From Sphingomonas kaistensis (GTDB taxonomy: Bacteria > Pseudomonadota > Alphaproteobacteria > Sphingomonadales > Sphingomonadaceae): DNA of 64,000 nt. A program made the translations under genes and the position numbers. This document shows positions 16,498-26,445 of the stretch, piece by piece; within the stretch, counting starts at the first letter, position 1; each line of letters opens with the position of its first letter. The notes below the pieces were generated by a model. The model was not told the DNA's origin, ran no database searches, and saw nothing but the letters and a program-made list of their open reading frames with translations. The DNA lies in assembly GCF_011927725.1 (NCBI RefSeq), contig NZ_JAATJC010000001.1, positions 1,743,001 through 1,807,000 on the forward strand, in the 5' to 3' direction.

Positions 16498-18009
16498 GTG
16501 GGCCGAATCGTGGATGCGTTGATGGTTGCAGTGCTGATCGGGGTGGTCGCGGTCGCCGCCGTCCTGATTGGCTGGTTCCTCGGGTCGCGCCCCGCCGCCG
16601 CCGCGCGCTCCGACGCCGATGCCGCCCGCGAGCGGCTGACGGCACTGGAACGCGACCATGCCGTGGCCAGCGAACAGGCCGGCCGCCTCCGCCTGACAGA
16701 GGAAAGCCTCAAGGCCGCGACCGACGAGCGCAATCGCGCCCAGCAGGACGTCGCCCGGCTCCAGCCGCTCGCCGAGCGCGCCGCCGCCGCCCAGGCCGAG
16801 CTGGAAACCATGCGTCACGAAGTCCGCTCCCTCGCCGAGGCCAAGGCTGCGTTCGAGCAGGGCCAGGCCGAACGCGAGCGCGCCTTCACCCAGCAACTCG
16901 CGCAGGTGAAGGAGCTCGAAGCCAAGCTTGAGAACCGCTTCACCGAACTCGCCGGCAAGGCGGTCGAAACCGCCCACGACAGCTTCCTCAAACGCGCAAG
17001 TGAGCGGCTAGGGCATGAGAGCAAAGCCCAAGAGGAAAAAATTCAGACACTTCTCCAGCCCGTCTCCGACACCCTCAAGCGCTACGAGGAAGGTCTTCAG
17101 CGGGTCGAGGCCGAGCGCAAGGACAGCTATGGCGAACTGCGCGGCGTGCTGGGCGAACTCCGCAAGGACAATGGGCAGGTCCGCGACGAGACCCGCAACC
17201 TCGTCAACGCTTTGCGTTCAAGCCCCAAGGCGCGCGGCCGGTGGGGCGAACAGTCGCTGCGCAACGTGCTGGTGCAGGCCGGGCTGACCGAAGGCATCGA
17301 CTTCGAGATGGAGGTCAGCCTCGAGACCGCCGACGGTCGCCTGCGCCCCGACGTGGTCGTCAACCTGCCCAGCAACCGCAAGCTGGTGATCGACGCCAAA
17401 TGCTCGCTGAATGCCTTTCTCGACGCCTGCGACGAGGTCGATGACGAGAAGAAGCAGGCCTGCTTCAAGCTTCATGTCGCCTCCATGCGCAACCATGCGC
17501 AGGCGCTCGGCTCCAAGGATTATTGGGCGCAGTTTGGCGAGGCGGCCGATTACGTCATCATGTATATTCCGGGTGAGCATTTCCTCACCGCCGCGCTCGA
17601 GCAGGACCCGCAATTGTGGGACTGGGCGTTCGAGCGCCGCGTGCTGCTGGCGACCCCGACCAACCTCGTCGCCATCGCCCGCACCGTTGCCAGCGTCTGG
17701 CGGCAGGAGAAGATCACCGAGCAGGCCGAGGTGATCGCGGCGCTCGGCAAGGAGCTTCACTCGCGCATCGCGACGATGGCCGAGCATGTGGTCCGCATGG
17801 GCCGCAACCTCGCCACCGCCAACGACGCCTACAACAAGATGGTCGGCAGCTTCGAAACCCAGGTGTTTACGCAGGCCAAGCGCTTCGAGGGCCTGGGCTC
17901 GGGAAGCAGCAAGGAAATCGCCTCGCCGCCGATGATCGAAGTCGCGCCGCGCCCGCTGACCAAGCTCGCTCCGCCCGCAGCCAACGACGAGGCGACCGCG
18001 GCGGAGTAG
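16498..18009 (+). CDS. rmuC: DNA recombination protein RmuC
   Basis: A 503-residue RmuC homologue, linked in E. coli to limiting inversions at short inverted repeats. An N-terminal membrane helix (about 8-28) is followed by a long coiled coil (about 35-200) and the nuclease-like core: GRWGEQSLRNVLVQAG, RLRPDVVVNLPSNRKLVIDAKCSLNAF and AADYVIMYIPGEHFLTAAL. The start is uncertain: GTG at 16498 gives the whole helix, with a GTG at 16510 and an ATG at 16522 as alternatives. It ends five bases from the convergent lipoprotein stop. Confidence 0.92.
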   Translation: MGRIVDALMVAVLIGVVAVAAVLIGWFLGSRPAAAARSDADAARERLTALERDHAVASEQAGRLRLTEESLKAATDERNRAQQDVARLQPLAERAAAAQAELETMRHEVRSLAEAKAAFEQGQAERERAFTQQLAQVKELEAKLENRFTELAGKAVETAHDSFLKRASERLGHESKAQEEKIQTLLQPVSDTLKRYEEGLQRVEAERKDSYGELRGVLGELRKDNGQVRDETRNLVNALRSSPKARGRWGEQSLRNVLVQAGLTEGIDFEMEVSLETADGRLRPDVVVNLPSNRKLVIDAKCSLNAFLDACDEVDDEKKQACFKLHVASMRNHAQALGSKDYWAQFGEAADYVIMYIPGEHFLTAALEQDPQLWDWAFERRVLLATPTNLVAIARTVASVWRQEKITEQAEVIAALGKELHSRIATMAEHVVRMGRNLATANDAYNKMVGSFETQVFTQAKRFEGLGSGSSKEIASPPMIEVAPRPLTKLAPPAANDEATAAE

Positions 18010-18014
18010 GGGAG

Positions 18015-18392
18015 CTAGAGCGGCGTGGAGGACTCGACGGCGTTGCCGCATCCCTCGAACGAGCGGTTGTCGACCCGCACCTGCACCTTGTCGCGATAGA
18101 CGCGGTCGCTCATCCCGTCGCTGCAGCGCTGGCCGTGGACGATGTTGAGGTTGATCCGCCGTCCCCGGTAGATGTCGCCGGCAAAGCCGTGGATCGGCTG
18201 CGGCTGGGCATCGACGATCCGCACGCCGGGCGCGTTGGCCTCGGTGAACACCATCTCCCGCCCGTTCAGTTCCAGCGACCAGAACGGCTCGGTGCCGAGG
18301 GCCCTGTACGTGGTGGTTGGCCCGGTCGGGGCCGTCGGAACGGTGGCGCAACCGGCGAGCAGTGCAAAGGCTGCAAGGGCAAGGGCGCGCAT
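18015..18392 (-). CDS. Predicted lipoprotein, COG3650-like
   Basis: A 125-residue protein with signal MRALALAAFALLAGC (lipobox LAGC). The mature part begins after a Thr/Pro linker with YRALGTEPFWSLELNGREMVF, the pattern of COG3650 periplasmic proteins related to HslJ-like folds, and contains two Cys. I chose the ATG at 18392, preceded by AAAGG, over one 27 bases upstream without a ribosome binding site. Function unknown. Confidence 0.72.
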   Translation of the reverse strand: MRALALAAFALLAGCATVPTAPTGPTTTYRALGTEPFWSLELNGREMVFTEANAPGVRIVDAQPQPIHGFAGDIYRGRRINLNIVHGQRCSDGMSDRVYRDKVQVRVDNRSFEGCGNAVESSTPL

Positions 18393-18458
18393 CGGGACAA
18401 CCTTTCGATCATTCATCACGCGAAGGTAACGCTGCCAAGCTGAACGATTTCCGTCGCG

Positions 18459-19253
18459 CTACCGCCAGCTGGCGCGGACGTGAAAGGCCATGACCGCTGC
18501 CGCGACCGCCGCATTGAGACTGTCGGCCCGGCCCAGCATCGGCATCTTCACCAGCAGGTCGCACTCGGCCTCATACGCCTCCGGCAGCCCTGCCTGCTCG
18601 TTACCGACCAGCAGGAAGGAGGGCTGCTCGTAGGTCGGGTCGAGATAATCGTGGTCGGTCTGCAGGCTGGTCCCGACCAGTTGCCCCGGTCCTTCCCGCA
18701 GCCAGGGCAGGAAGCTGTCCCACGGCACCTGGACGATCTTCTGGGTAAAGATCGCCCCCATCGATGCCCGCACCGCCTCGACGCTGAACGGGTCGGCGCT
18801 GTCGTCAATCAGGATAAGCCCGCCGGCCGCGACGGCGTCACCGGTGCGCAGGATGGTCCCGATGTTGCCCGGGTCACGCAATTTCTCGGCGACGAACCAG
18901 AGGGGGGAGGCGCTTCGGTCGAGGTCGGTGAGGGGGAGCCGCGGCTGGCGGTAGGCGCCGAGCAGGAGCGGGGGATTATCCTTGCCGCTCATCTTGGCCA
19001 TGATCTCGTCCGGCACCACGATCGCCTCGGCCCCGGCCGCCTCGGCCTGGGCGACGATCTCGGCCGCCAGCGGGTGAAGCTCACCCTCGGCACAGGCGAC
19101 CACTTCGGGCAGCACGCCGACGTCGCGTGCCTCGGCCATGATCCGCAGCCCTTCGGCCAGGAACAGCCCCTCCAGCCGCCGCGCCTTCTTCTCGCGAAGG
19201 GAGCGGAGGCGCTTGACGGTGTCGTTGCTGAAGGACGTGATGTGGCGGGGCAG
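18459..19253 (-). CDS. SPOUT-family (TrmH/SpoU) RNA 2'-O-methyltransferase, CTG start
   Basis: A SAM-dependent RNA ribose methylase of 264 residues as read here. The substrate-binding domain starts ITSFSNDTVKRLRSLREKKARR and runs into LEGLFLAEGLR. The knotted SPOUT domain shows motif 1 LRDPGNIGTILRTGDA, motif 2 LLVGNEQAGLP and motif 3 MLGRADSLNAAVAAAVM. The conserved N-terminus lies upstream of the first ATG (19139), and between the HPr stop and that ATG there is no ATG, GTG or TTG. The CTG at 19253-19251 gives LPRHITSF and sits eight bases behind GGAGG, so I take it as the start. It is last of the ptsH operon; rRNA or tRNA target unknown. Confidence 0.85.
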   Translation of the reverse strand: MPRHITSFSNDTVKRLRSLREKKARRLEGLFLAEGLRIMAEARDVGVLPEVVACAEGELHPLAAEIVAQAEAAGAEAIVVPDEIMAKMSGKDNPPLLLGAYRQPRLPLTDLDRSASPLWFVAEKLRDPGNIGTILRTGDAVAAGGLILIDDSADPFSVEAVRASMGAIFTQKIVQVPWDSFLPWLREGPGQLVGTSLQTDHDYLDPTYEQPSFLLVGNEQAGLPEAYEAECDLLVKMPMLGRADSLNAAVAAAVMAFHVRASWR

Positions 19254-19268
19254 GGTCTATTCCTCCCC
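19251..19268 (-). promoter_or_regulatory. Ribosome binding site deciding a CTG start
   Basis: Read on the minus strand, GGGGAGGAA (19268-19260) is the end of ptsH (codons GGG GAG GAA). GGAGG occupies 19266-19262 and CTG 19253-19251, a spacing of eight bases. It is one of the best anti-Shine-Dalgarno matches seen in the window, and placed exactly for the non-standard start of the methyltransferase gene. Confidence 0.65.
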
Positions 19269-19532
19269 GAACTTGTCCTCGACCAGCTGGCTAAGCTGCG
19301 CCACCGCGTCGTCGGCCCCCTCGCCGCTGGCACTGATCTCGATCGAATCGCCCCGCGCGGCGCCGAGCATCATCAGCCCCATGATCGACGTCCCGCACAC
19401 GCGGTTGCCATCCTTGGCGACTTCGACCGGGGTTCCGAGCTGGCTGGCGAGCGTGACGAACTTGGCGCTGGCGCGGGCATGAAGCCCACGCTTGTTCTCG
19501 ATCAGAACGACCCGGCTGATGGCGCTGCTCAA
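19257..19532 (-). CDS. ptsH: Phosphocarrier protein HPr
   Basis: Small 91-residue phosphocarrier of the nitrogen-type phosphotransferase system. The phosphorylated histidine is H18 in RGLHARASAKF. The regulatory serine region, target of HPr kinase, is GTSIMGLMML (S49). It overlaps the EIIA stop by four bases. With no sugar permease domains nearby it should act as a regulator rather than a sugar importer, in line with the hprK and rapZ genes in the same operon. Confidence 0.95.
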   Translation of the reverse strand: MSSAISRVVLIENKRGLHARASAKFVTLASQLGTPVEVAKDGNRVCGTSIMGLMMLGAARGDSIEISASGEGADDAVAQLSQLVEDKFGEE

Positions 19533-19936
19533 GCCGCCGCCTCGCCCAGAATTTCGGACGCGACCGAGATATATTTGCGACCCGCCTCCCGCGCCGCGGC
19601 GACGGCCGCACGCACGTTCATCGACTTGCGCGCGCCCTCCAGCCGGATCAGCATCGGCAGGTTGACGCCGGCGATCACCTCGATGTCGCCGGTCTTCATC
19701 AGGCTGATCGCCAGGTTGGACGGGGTTCCGCCGAATAGGTCGGTGAGGATGATCACGCCCGACCCGCTGTCGACGCGTCCGATCGCCTCGGCGATGTCCT
19801 TGCGGCGCGCCTCCATGTCGTCGTCGGGGCCGATGCAGATGCCGGCAACCGCGTCCTGCGGCCCCACCACATGCTCCATCGCCACGATGAACTCGGCCGC
19901 GAGACGGCCGTGGGTCACCAGCACTAATCCAATCAT
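19529..19936 (-). CDS. PTS mannose-family EIIA domain protein (EIIA-Man type)
   Basis: A 135-residue EIIA of the mannose class, the phosphate acceptor from HPr. The active histidine is H9 in GLVLVTHGRLA. ILTDLFGGTPSNLA is the second family motif. I place the start at the ATG of MIGLVLV. The stand-alone form next to ptsH, rapZ and hprK is the usual alphaproteobacterial regulatory PTS. It probably reports phosphorylation state to other proteins, with no transport role visible. Confidence 0.93.
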   Translation of the reverse strand: MIGLVLVTHGRLAAEFIVAMEHVVGPQDAVAGICIGPDDDMEARRKDIAEAIGRVDSGSGVIILTDLFGGTPSNLAISLMKTGDIEVIAGVNLPMLIRLEGARKSMNVRAAVAAAREAGRKYISVASEILGEAAA

Positions 19937-19937
19937 T

Positions 19938-20873
19938 TCAGCGCTTCTCAGGTCCTTCGATGCGCGACTGGCCCAACTCCAGAGAATCATCAGGGCGAAG
20001 CGCTAAGTCTCGATGACGGATATTCGGCGAAAAGCCGCGCGCACGCAACCGCTCCCCCATGGCAAGCGCCGCAGCCACGGAACGGTGTCTCCCGCCGGTA
20101 CAGCCGAACGCCACGCCGACATAGGCTTTCCCGGCTTCCCAGTAGCGCGGCAGCAGGAAGGCGAGCAGCTCTTCGGTCCGGCCCATGAACTCGTCCCAGC
20201 CGTCCTGCGCCGCGACGAAATCGGCGACCGGGGCGTCGGCTCCGGTCAGCGGTCGCAATTCGTCGACCCAGTGCGGATTGGGCAAGAAGCGCAGGTCGAA
20301 CACCAGGTCGGCGGTGCGGCTGATCCCCCGCGCGAAACCGAAGCTGGTGAGCGTGACCACCAATTCATCGCCTTCTTCGCCATAGCGTCGGCGTAATTCG
20401 TCGCGCAGGTCGGCAGGCTTGAAATCGGTGGTGTCGAGCACCGCATCCGCAACCAGGCGCAGCGCTGCGGTCAGGTTGCGCTCGCGCGCGATCCCGTCCT
20501 CGGCCGGGCGATCGGGCGCCAGCGGGTGCCTGCGGCGGGTTTCGCCATAACGGCGGATGAGCTCGGCGCCGGTCGCATCGAGATAAAGGATTTCGGGCCG
20601 CACCCCGGACACCGAGGCGACAAGGGCGGGAAGGGCGTGCGGGTCGAAACCCCGGCTGCGAGCATCCATCCCGACCGCGACATGGGTCGATCCCGCGGCG
20701 CGATCGGAACCGTGCACGAAATCGTGGAGCAGGCTGGTTGGAAGATTGTCCACCGTGTCCCAGCCCATGTCCTCCAGCGCATCGAGCGCCGAGGACTTGC
20801 CGGCACCCGACATGCCCGTGACCAGCAGCAGCCGCGGCAACCTCTTGTGGGGGGAGGCCGGCCTCCCGGTCAC
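19938..20873 (-). CDS. rapZ: RNase adapter / nucleotide-binding protein RapZ
   Basis: A 311-residue homologue of RapZ (YvcJ). The Walker A loop GMSGAGKSS is at residues 20-28, DNLP near 42, and the C-terminal domain shows GVAFGCTGGRHRSVA. In E. coli RapZ hands the sRNA GlmZ to RNase E and senses glucosamine-6-phosphate. GlmY/GlmZ are not expected in sphingomonads, so the partner here may differ. It overlaps the hprK stop by four bases and precedes EIIA by one base. Confidence 0.93.
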   Translation of the reverse strand: MTGRPASPHKRLPRLLLVTGMSGAGKSSALDALEDMGWDTVDNLPTSLLHDFVHGSDRAAGSTHVAVGMDARSRGFDPHALPALVASVSGVRPEILYLDATGAELIRRYGETRRRHPLAPDRPAEDGIARERNLTAALRLVADAVLDTTDFKPADLRDELRRRYGEEGDELVVTLTSFGFARGISRTADLVFDLRFLPNPHWVDELRPLTGADAPVADFVAAQDGWDEFMGRTEELLAFLLPRYWEAGKAYVGVAFGCTGGRHRSVAAALAMGERLRARGFSPNIRHRDLALRPDDSLELGQSRIEGPEKR

Positions 20874-21304
20874 TTCAGCCCGAACCGATCGAGGGCAAGG
20901 GACACCTTGGATGCTGCGGACGCCGTCTGCGCGTCGACGCTGATCAGTGGCACCTTGAGCCCGCAGATGGTGCGCTCCCGCGATTCGTCCGGCAGGCGCT
21001 GGATGCTGTTGGTGAGCTCCACCACCAGGGCGACGGCGACATCCTCCACCACCGGCATGGGCACGATCCCCAGGCCGCGGATCTCGAGCTTGCCGCGGAT
21101 GGTGGAAGGAGCGCTGGCGTAGAGACGCGCGTCACGCTTCTGGACGATGGTCTGGTCGTCCGAGACCAGGGTGAAGCCGCGGTCGATGAGTTGCAGCGCA
21201 AGGTCGGACTTGCCGGAGCCCGAGATACCGGAGATCAGCACCGCCCGGCCGTCGAGCGCAACCGTGGTCGCATGCAGCGTTTCGCTGGACAGGCGCAGGC
21301 TCAT
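20870..21304 (-). CDS. hprK: HPr kinase/phosphorylase, short alphaproteobacterial form
   Basis: Only 144 residues: the C-terminal catalytic domain of HprK without the N-terminal domain of Firmicutes proteins (about 310 residues). The P-loop GISGSGKS is at 26-33, LVSDDQ near 47-52, and EIRGLGI near 75 is part of the family signature. The target would be S49 of the HPr made by the same operon. The short form is standard in alphaproteobacteria. Start and stop overlap chvG and rapZ by four bases each. Confidence 0.9.
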   Translation of the reverse strand: MSLRLSSETLHATTVALDGRAVLISGISGSGKSDLALQLIDRGFTLVSDDQTIVQKRDARLYASAPSTIRGKLEIRGLGIVPMPVVEDVAVALVVELTNSIQRLPDESRERTICGLKVPLISVDAQTASAASKVSLALDRFGLK

Positions 21305-22866
21305 GCCGGCTCGACTACGCCGATGCTTGCCGCCGAAAGGCGAATGGTAAAGCGGGCGCCGGAAGGCGCGTCGTCGCGGTCAGCCACGTCAATCTCCCCG
21401 TCATGGCCCTTCACGATCGCGCGCGCGATCGCAAGCCCAAGTCCCGAATGGCGACCGAAATCGTCGCTGTCCGGCCTTACGGAAACGAAGCGATTGAAGA
21501 TGGCTTCGCGGGCGGACTGCGGGACGCCTGGTCCTTCGTCGTCGATCCGGATCCGGACTTCGTCGGCGACTGCGGTCACGGCGACCTCCACCAGGCCGGC
21601 CGGGGGCGAGAAGCTCACCGCATTGTCGATGAGATTGTCGACCGCGCGGGCCAGCCGCCCGGGCTCGGCCATGACGATCGCCGACGCGGCCCGGGGACGG
21701 GCGAAGGCGATCCGGACGTTGCCGGTCAGCCGCCGGTCTTCCCACCCGCTGCAAATCTGGCCGACCAGGTCGCCGAGATCGACCGGTTCGAACGCCACCC
21801 GGGCAAGCTCGGCATCGGTTCGCGCCGCTTCGCCGATGTCGCCGATCAGCCGGTCGAGCCGGTGGACGTCCTGGCGAACCACGTCGAGCAACTGGCCGCG
21901 CAGCTTGGGATCCTCGATCCGGTCGAGCCCGTCGACCGCGCTGCGCAAGGATGCGAGCGGGTTCTTGAGCTCATGCGTCACATCGGCGGCAAAGGCATCG
22001 AGATTGTCCATGCGATGCCGCAGGGCCTGGCTCATGTCGCTCACCGCCCGGGCCAGCAGCCCGATTTCGTCCTTGCGGCGGTTGAACCGGGGGACGTTGA
22101 CCTCGCGCGAGCGGCCAAGCCGGACACGATGTGCGGCCAGGGCCAGGCGGCGAAGGGGGCGGGCGATCGTTCGGGCCAGGAACAGCGACAGCAGCAGGGA
22201 GAAAAGGGCTGCCGCGAGCAGGCCCGCCGCGAGCTTGGTCCGCTCCTGCCGGACGATCCGCGTGAAGTTGCGGTCGTTGGCAGTGACCAGCACGACCTCG
22301 CCGCCGGTGGTTCGTGCCGCCGCGGACAGGACGGGCGTCAGGTCGGGAGCGTTGCGGACGGTCGCTGCAGTGCCTCCGAGGCGCAGGGCCTGGCGCGCTT
22401 CGGGCCAGGCCTGCAGGCGATCGACCGGGGGTTCGGCGAAATCCTGCAGGCTCCGTTCGCCGACGATGAAGTTGAAGGCGCGGTCGATGGCGCGCGCCGC
22501 TTCCTTGGTCCAGCGCTGGGTGGATGGATCGCGCAGGACATAGCTCGGCACGGTTCCGCGCCAGCTGTCGTGGCGAAGGTTGCCGTCGCGACCATAGAGC
22601 CGGACCCTGGCCCCGGTCGCATTGCCTATATCGCCGAGCAGCATCGGCACATCCGCTGGGGTGATCTTCGGCACGGCGGTCGCGGCCAGCTCGGCAAGAT
22701 TGCGGGTCTGGGCCTGCCGCTCGTCGCGCAACTGATTGCGGAAGCTGTCGAGGAACAGCAGCGCCAGCGCGAGCACCAGCAGAATGATCAGGTTGACGCC
22801 AAGGATGCGGTGGGACAGCCGCCACGGCATCGTCCTGCGCGTCAGGCGATAGCTAGTATCAGCCAT
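21301..22866 (-). CDS. chvG: Sensor histidine kinase ChvG (ExoS-type)
   Basis: A 521-residue inner-membrane sensor. The first helix is about 20-40, a periplasmic sensor domain of roughly 180 residues follows, the second helix is about 225-245, then HAMP. The dimerisation domain carries the phospho-acceptor in [19 protein letters not shown], and the ATPase domain shows [17 protein letters not shown] and [10 protein letters not shown]. In Rhizobiales ChvG responds to acid and cell-envelope stress. It overlaps chvI by eight bases, so they are coupled. Confidence 0.93.
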   Translation of the reverse strand: MADTSYRLTRRTMPWRLSHRILGVNLIILLVLALALLFLDSFRNQLRDERQAQTRNLAELAATAVPKITPADVPMLLGDIGNATGARVRLYGRDGNLRHDSWRGTVPSYVLRDPSTQRWTKEAARAIDRAFNFIVGERSLQDFAEPPVDRLQAWPEARQALRLGGTAATVRNAPDLTPVLSAAARTTGGEVVLVTANDRNFTRIVRQERTKLAAGLLAAALFSLLLSLFLARTIARPLRRLALAAHRVRLGRSREVNVPRFNRRKDEIGLLARAVSDMSQALRHRMDNLDAFAADVTHELKNPLASLRSAVDGLDRIEDPKLRGQLLDVVRQDVHRLDRLIGDIGEAARTDAELARVAFEPVDLGDLVGQICSGWEDRRLTGNVRIAFARPRAASAIVMAEPGRLARAVDNLIDNAVSFSPPAGLVEVAVTAVADEVRIRIDDEGPGVPQSAREAIFNRFVSVRPDSDDFGRHSGLGLAIARAIVKGHDGEIDVADRDDAPSGARFTIRLSAASIGVVEPA

Positions 22867-23584
22867 CGCTGAAGCGGTAGCCTACACCGTAAAGCGTTTC
22901 GATCGCATCGAACTGCGGATCGGCGGCCCGGAACTTGCGGCGGATCCGCTTGATGTGGCTGTCGATCGTGCGGTCGTCGACGAACACGTCTTCCTGATAG
23001 GCGACATCGAGCAACTGGTTGCGATTCTTGACCACGCCAGGGCGCTGGGCGAGCGTTTCGAGGATCAGGAATTCGGTCACGGTCAGGGTGACCGGCCGAC
23101 CGGCCCACAGCACCTGGTGCCGAGCCGGATCGAGGGACAGCCGCCCCCGTTCGATGATCGCCGCCGCGACATCGTCGGAATCGGCAGGGACCGTCGCACG
23201 GGCCATGTCGGCACGCCGGAGGATCGCCCGGATGCGGGCGATGAGCAGCCGCTGGCTGAACGGCTTGGCGATATAATCGTCGGCGCCTGCGGCAAGGCCA
23301 TGCGCCTCGTCCTGCTCCTCGTCCTTCGAGGTCAGGAAGATCACGGGCATGGCCGCCGCCGCGCCGCCGCTGGCACGAAGCGAGGAAAGCAGGGAAAGGC
23401 CGTCCATCCCGGGCATCTTGATGTCGAACACGCCCAGATCGGCGGGATTGTCGCTGAGTGCCCTCAGCGCGCTCGACCCGTCGGGATAGAGCCGGGTGAC
23501 GAAGCCTTCGGCCTGCAGGGCGATCGAGACCGAGGTGAGGATGTTGCGGTCGTCGTCGACCAGCGCGATCACAGGTGCGGTCAT
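22859..23584 (-). CDS. chvI: Response regulator ChvI (OmpR/PhoB family)
   Basis: A 241-residue regulator: receiver domain with acidic pocket VDDD (9-12) and phospho-acceptor D54 in [17 protein letters not shown] with the conserved Lys, then a winged-helix DNA-binding domain (about 140-240) with the [17 protein letters not shown] recognition region. I take the ATG of MTAPVIAL as start. It is the first gene of the chvI-chvG-hprK-rapZ-EIIA-ptsH operon and diverges from pckA, a known ChvI-linked gene in relatives. Confidence 0.94.
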   Translation of the reverse strand: MTAPVIALVDDDRNILTSVSIALQAEGFVTRLYPDGSSALRALSDNPADLGVFDIKMPGMDGLSLLSSLRASGGAAAAMPVIFLTSKDEEQDEAHGLAAGADDYIAKPFSQRLLIARIRAILRRADMARATVPADSDDVAAAIIERGRLSLDPARHQVLWAGRPVTLTVTEFLILETLAQRPGVVKNRNQLLDVAYQEDVFVDDRTIDSHIKRIRRKFRAADPQFDAIETLYGVGYRFSDG

Positions 23585-23637
23585 GGCTTCAGCGCCTAGC
23601 CCAATGTTCCGGGATGCGACAAGTGACGGTCGCCCGT

Positions 23638-23667
23638 TTGACCGGCGCAACCTTTTGCGGGCATAGG
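23638..23667 (+). promoter_or_regulatory. Possible pckA promoter
   Basis: TTGACC (23638-23643) is followed, 18 bases later, by CATAGG (23662-23667). The -35 is good and the -10 poor. If real, transcription would start just before the palindrome at 23680-23695. Confidence 0.3.
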
Positions 23668-23679
23668 CGGTTCACCTCA

Positions 23680-23695
23680 CCGCATACGTATGCGG
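23680..23695. promoter_or_regulatory. 16-bp perfect palindrome, probable operator between chvI and pckA
   Basis: CCGCATACGTATGCGG reads the same on both strands, with a central CG step as in many LacI/GalR-type operators. It lies 60 bases before the pckA GTG and 95 bases before the chvI start, in the divergent intergenic region. No loop is possible, so an RNA hairpin role is unlikely; a dimeric DNA-binding protein is the simple reading. The protein is not identified. Confidence 0.5.
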
Positions 23696-23755
23696 CGGCG
23701 GCTTCCAGGAACGGGGGCGCGCCGCCGCTCGCCCATGAGCGAAAGGGAAGCAAGA

Positions 23756-25366
<1,611 letters not shown>

Positions 25367-25389
25367 TCGTCGTCACTGCGAGCTAGAAG

Positions 25390-25428
25390 AAGGGCGGGCC
25401 GTCGGCGAGACGGTCCGCCCTTTCTTTT
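25390..25428. terminator. Terminator between convergent pckA and pit
   Basis: AAGGGCGGGCCGTC (25390-25403) pairs with GACGGTCCGCCCTT (25409-25422), 14 bp with one G-T, followed by TTCTTTT for the plus strand. On the minus strand CTTCTT follows, so it may stop both genes. Confidence 0.9.
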
Positions 25429-25431
25429 GTT

Positions 25432-26445
25432 CTAGAACAGGCGGGTCAGCGCGTAGATGAGCGCGGCGACGGAGGCGCTGGCCGGGATGGTAATGATCCA
25501 CGCCATGATGACGCTTTGCGCCACGCCCCAGCGCACGGCGCTGGCGCGGCGGGCGACGCCGGCACCGATCACCGCGCCGGTGATGGTGTGGGTGGTCGAC
25601 ACGGGAATGCCGAGCAGGCTGGCGCCGAACAGCATGACCGATCCGCCGGCCGAGGCCGAGAAGCCCTGGTGCTGGTCGAGCTTGGTGATGCGGCTGCCCA
25701 TCGTCTCGATGATCTTCCACCCGCCGGTCAGCGTGCCGAGGCCGATCGCGATGTAACAGCTGATCGCCACCCAGTGCGGCACCTCGAAGTCGCCCTGCAG
25801 ATAGCCGGTCGAGAAGAGCAGCACGGTGATGATGCCCATCGTCTTCTGCGCGTCATTGAGGCCGTGGCCGAGCGAGTAAGCGGCCGAGGAGACGAGGTGG
25901 AGGCGGCGGAAAGTCTTGTCGGCGCCGCGGTTGGAAGCGCGCTTGGCGAGCCACGAGGAGAGCAGCATCACCGCCATCGCCATCGCCATGCCGAGCAAGG
26001 GCGCAAGCGGGATGAACAGCAGGGTCTTGGAAACACCGCTCCACTGGATGGTGTTGAAGCCCGCCGACGCAAGACCGGCGCCGACCATGCCGCCGACCAG
26101 CGCGTGGCTGGACGAGCTGGGGATACCCTTCAGCCAAGTCACGATGTTCCAGAACATCGCCCCGATCAGTGCTGCAAAGACCACGGCCGGGGTGACCAGA
26201 TCCTTGTCGATCAGGCCTTTGCCGATGGTGTCCGCAACGGCGTGGAGCGCCGGAAAGGCGAGCGTCAGGAAGTAGGCCGCGAAGTTGAAGAAGGCGGCGA
26301 ACGCCACCGCCTGCACCGGTCCGAGCAGGCGCGTCGCGACCACGGTCGCGATCGAGTTGGCGGCGTCGTGCAGGCCGTTCAGGAAGTCGAACGCCAGCGC
26401 GACGATGATCAGCCCGACCAGCAGCGGAAAAGCGAGCTCGTGCAT
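25432..26445 (-). CDS. pit: Low-affinity inorganic phosphate transporter (PiT family)
   Basis: A 337-residue polytopic membrane protein of the PiT family, importing metal-phosphate with protons. Both inverted-repeat signatures are visible: FLNGLHDAANSIATVVATRLLG near the N-terminus and GHGLNDAQKTMGI near 195-207, plus WLKGIPSSSSHALVGG and GIPVSTTHTITGAV. Ten or so helices are evident. It directly follows the DUF47 gene with a one-base overlap (26445), a usual pairing in which DUF47 modulates Pit. Confidence 0.94.
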   Translation of the reverse strand: MHELAFPLLVGLIIVALAFDFLNGLHDAANSIATVVATRLLGPVQAVAFAAFFNFAAYFLTLAFPALHAVADTIGKGLIDKDLVTPAVVFAALIGAMFWNIVTWLKGIPSSSSHALVGGMVGAGLASAGFNTIQWSGVSKTLLFIPLAPLLGMAMAMAVMLLSSWLAKRASNRGADKTFRRLHLVSSAAYSLGHGLNDAQKTMGIITVLLFSTGYLQGDFEVPHWVAISCYIAIGLGTLTGGWKIIETMGSRITKLDQHQGFSASAGGSVMLFGASLLGIPVSTTHTITGAVIGAGVARRASAVRWGVAQSVIMAWIITIPASASVAALIYALTRLF

